This document shows, one piece after another, positions 6,935-7,104 of a stretch of DNA of 7,104 nucleotides. Both the position numbers and the translations under genes were made by a program. The notes beneath the pieces were generated by a model that had not been told where the DNA came from, made no database searches, and saw only the letters and a list, made by a program, of their open reading frames with translations. The stretch is from UBA6263 sp049305865. GTDB lineage: Bacteria; Patescibacteriota; Gracilibacteria; Absconditabacterales; Absconditicoccaceae. The DNA is taken from contig JBAQPP010000044.1 in the NCBI GenBank assembly GCA_049305865.1, positions 1 through 7,104 on the forward strand. Reading direction: 5' to 3'. Numbering within the stretch: position 1 is the first letter of the stretch; every line of letters starts with the position of its first letter.

Positions 6935-7104
6935 ATGGAATTTAAAAAGGAATATTTCCCAATAGCAAATGCTCCTGATATCGTAAAAAGAACAGTGATG
7001 CAACATGTTTATTGAAACAAGAAAAATCTGAATAAAAGATTCTATTTTTATAGAGTTTACGCACCAGCTTTTTTGTTGTTATTTATAGTTTGGTGATGAA
7101 TGAC
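6935..7104 (+). CDS. Membrane protein, possible anti-sigma partner (3' part beyond window)
   Basis: The first 56 codons are visible and the frame is open to the window end, with three TGA codons read as Gly. The N-terminal 40 residues (starting MEFKKEYFPIAN) are basic and amphipathic. A hydrophobic segment begins at about residue 42 (VYAPAFLLLFIVWGG) and looks like the start of a membrane helix. This layout, a short cytoplasmic part followed by a membrane helix and directly downstream of an ECF sigma gene, fits an anti-sigma factor. No zinc-binding HxxxCxxC motif is seen, and the visible part carries no diagnostic domain. The partner role is inferred from position only. The start lacks a Shine-Dalgarno; the ATG at 6935 is the first in this frame after the sigma stop. 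Confidence 0.65.

Noticed and set aside
1..7104. UGA as tryptophan (code 4) or selenocysteine
   Set aside because: Trp positions use TGG, and the TGA sites match conserved Gly, not Trp or Cys. Dozens of sites per gene are incompatible with selenocysteine.

Overview
This 7.1 kb window is AT-rich DNA from a bacterium that reads UGA as glycine (translation table 25). That code points to the candidate phyla Absconditabacteria (SR1) or Gracilibacteria (BD1-5/GN02). With the standard code the window looks like a field of short broken ORFs. With UGA = Gly it resolves into eight genes that cover almost all of it. The reassignment rests on motifs rather than on ORF length alone. UGA falls at the invariant glycines of GIY-YIG and DGGKGQL in UvrC, of PGSSEHQAG in a VanY-type peptidase, and of the VGT turn in a sigma factor. 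Tryptophan is written TGG throughout, so UGA = Trp is excluded. By hand count about 95 of 120 glycine codons are TGA. Every gene whose 3' end is visible stops at TAA or TAG.

Layout: (1) 1-314, minus: 5' part of a small unidentified protein with an N-terminal membrane segment, with its own promoter. (2) 430-2121, minus: uvrC, with all catalytic residues but no C-terminal helix-hairpin-helix domain. (3) 2122-2259: divergent intergenic region with a short hairpin and a promoter toward the plus strand. (4) 2260-2550 and 2575-4614, plus: a small helical protein and a 679-residue, very hydrophilic, repeat-bearing protein of unknown function. (5) 4672-5298, minus: grpE, convergent with the previous gene. 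(6) 5331-6137, minus: membrane-anchored VanY/DacB-like D,D-carboxypeptidase, 32 bp upstream of grpE. (7) 6138-6292: divergent AT-rich region. (8) 6293-6898, plus: ECF-type sigma-70 factor, followed at 6935 by the start of a membrane protein that runs off the window and may be its anti-sigma partner.

Functionally the window mixes core housekeeping (nucleotide excision repair, Hsp70 nucleotide exchange), cell-wall trimming and a probable envelope-stress style sigma/partner pair. No tRNA, rRNA, CRISPR array, transposase or phage gene is seen. None of the starts has a recognisable Shine-Dalgarno sequence, and the inferred 5' leaders are short. The least explained element is the 679-residue protein with its small upstream companion.
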